6,307 bases of DNA from Burkholderiaceae bacterium (lineage in GTDB: Bacteria > Pseudomonadota > Gammaproteobacteria > Burkholderiales > Burkholderiaceae_C). Positions within the stretch are counted from its first letter, which is position 1. Each line of letters opens with the position of its first letter. Location: the NCBI GenBank assembly GCA_031256125.1, contig JAIRRE010000157.1, positions 1 to 6,307 on the forward strand, read 5' to 3'. The notes under the pieces are model-generated. The model was not told the DNA's origin and did not search any database. It saw only the letters and a list, made by a program, of their open reading frames with translations. Both the position numbers and the translations under genes were made by a program. Positions 6,133-6,307 of the stretch are shown here, piece by piece.

Positions 6133-6307
6133 CGCTGCGATCGCCAGCCGCGGGCATGAAGGACTGCTGCGATTGCGCTGGCGGCAGCCCGGTATCGCCC
6201 GGCATGAACGGTGCGGGTGGCGACGGACGGCGGGCCGTGTGCGGGTTGACCGGCGCGGCCGCTGGCATCACCGGCGCCTGGCCGACATCGAGCATGCTGT
6301 TGGATTG
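6098..6307 (-). CDS. gspD: Probable C-terminal tail of the type II secretin GspD (5'-truncated by window edge)
   Basis: An open frame enters from the right edge of the window and stops at TAA (6100-6098), giving the last 69 residues of a protein. The segment is strongly proline- and alanine-rich (13 prolines in the last 65 residues) with two FMP(G/A) motifs (FMPG and FMPA), and looks disordered. The conserved secretin domain is not visible. Assignment rests on context: gspD directly precedes gspE in many type II secretion operons, and several GspD proteins end in Pro-rich tails. It overlaps the predicted gspE start by 35 bases. Another gsp protein with a Pro-rich C-terminus, such as GspC, is possible. 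An ATG at 6295 inside the frame is internal and not a real start. Confidence 0.6.
   Translation of the reverse strand, partial: QSNSMLDVGQAPVMPAAAPVNPHTARRPSPPAPFMPGDTGLPPAQSQQSFMPAAGDRSDDAGAPIKTGR

Overview
The window is GC-rich DNA (by eye about two thirds G+C) with tightly packed genes and strong third-position G/C bias. The gene families (type II secretion GspD/GspE, Wzm/Wzt-type polysaccharide export, an LpxL-related acyltransferase, a YciA-type thioesterase and an Old Yellow Enzyme) point to a Gram-negative proteobacterium. A betaproteobacterium of the Burkholderiales is the best guess; that assignment is inferred from composition and gene style, not from a marker gene.

Layout. (1) Positions 1-1472, minus strand: a two-gene unit. 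A YciA-like acyl-CoA thioesterase (1472-966) is followed after 30 bases by an Old Yellow Enzyme-type alkene reductase (935-1), whose C-terminus runs off the window. (2) Positions 1473-1599: a 127-base AT-richer divergent intergenic region. It holds a perfect 10-base direct repeat with a 42-base period and plausible promoters in both directions. (3) Positions 1600-4635, plus strand: a compact three-gene operon. It encodes an ABC-2 polysaccharide-export permease (Wzm type), its ATPase (Wzt type, with a C-terminal beta-rich glycan-binding-like domain) and an LpxL/HtrB-like acyltransferase. The first two genes overlap by ATGA and the third begins 7 bases after the second. (4) A 33-base convergent gap. 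(5) Positions 4669-6307, minus strand: type II secretion genes, the proline-rich C-terminal tail of a probable gspD overlapping a complete gspE.

How the genes work together. Wzm and Wzt should form an inner-membrane exporter for a lipid-linked glycan. The adjacent acyltransferase could acylate the glycan, its carrier or lipid A. No glycosyltransferase lies in the window, and the operon ends at the acyltransferase because gspE converges on it, so the exported substrate is unknown. GspE is the cytoplasmic motor ATPase of the type II secretion system and GspD its outer-membrane secretin. The thioesterase/alkene reductase pair looks like ordinary metabolism.

I see no phage, IS, CRISPR, tRNA, rRNA or toxin-antitoxin genes. 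The points most worth a second look are the loss of the HX4(D/E) acidic residue in the acyltransferase, the self-contained exporter-acyltransferase operon, the 42-base-spaced repeat in the divergent promoter region, and the very short four-cysteine loop of GspE. None of these by itself proves a new system.
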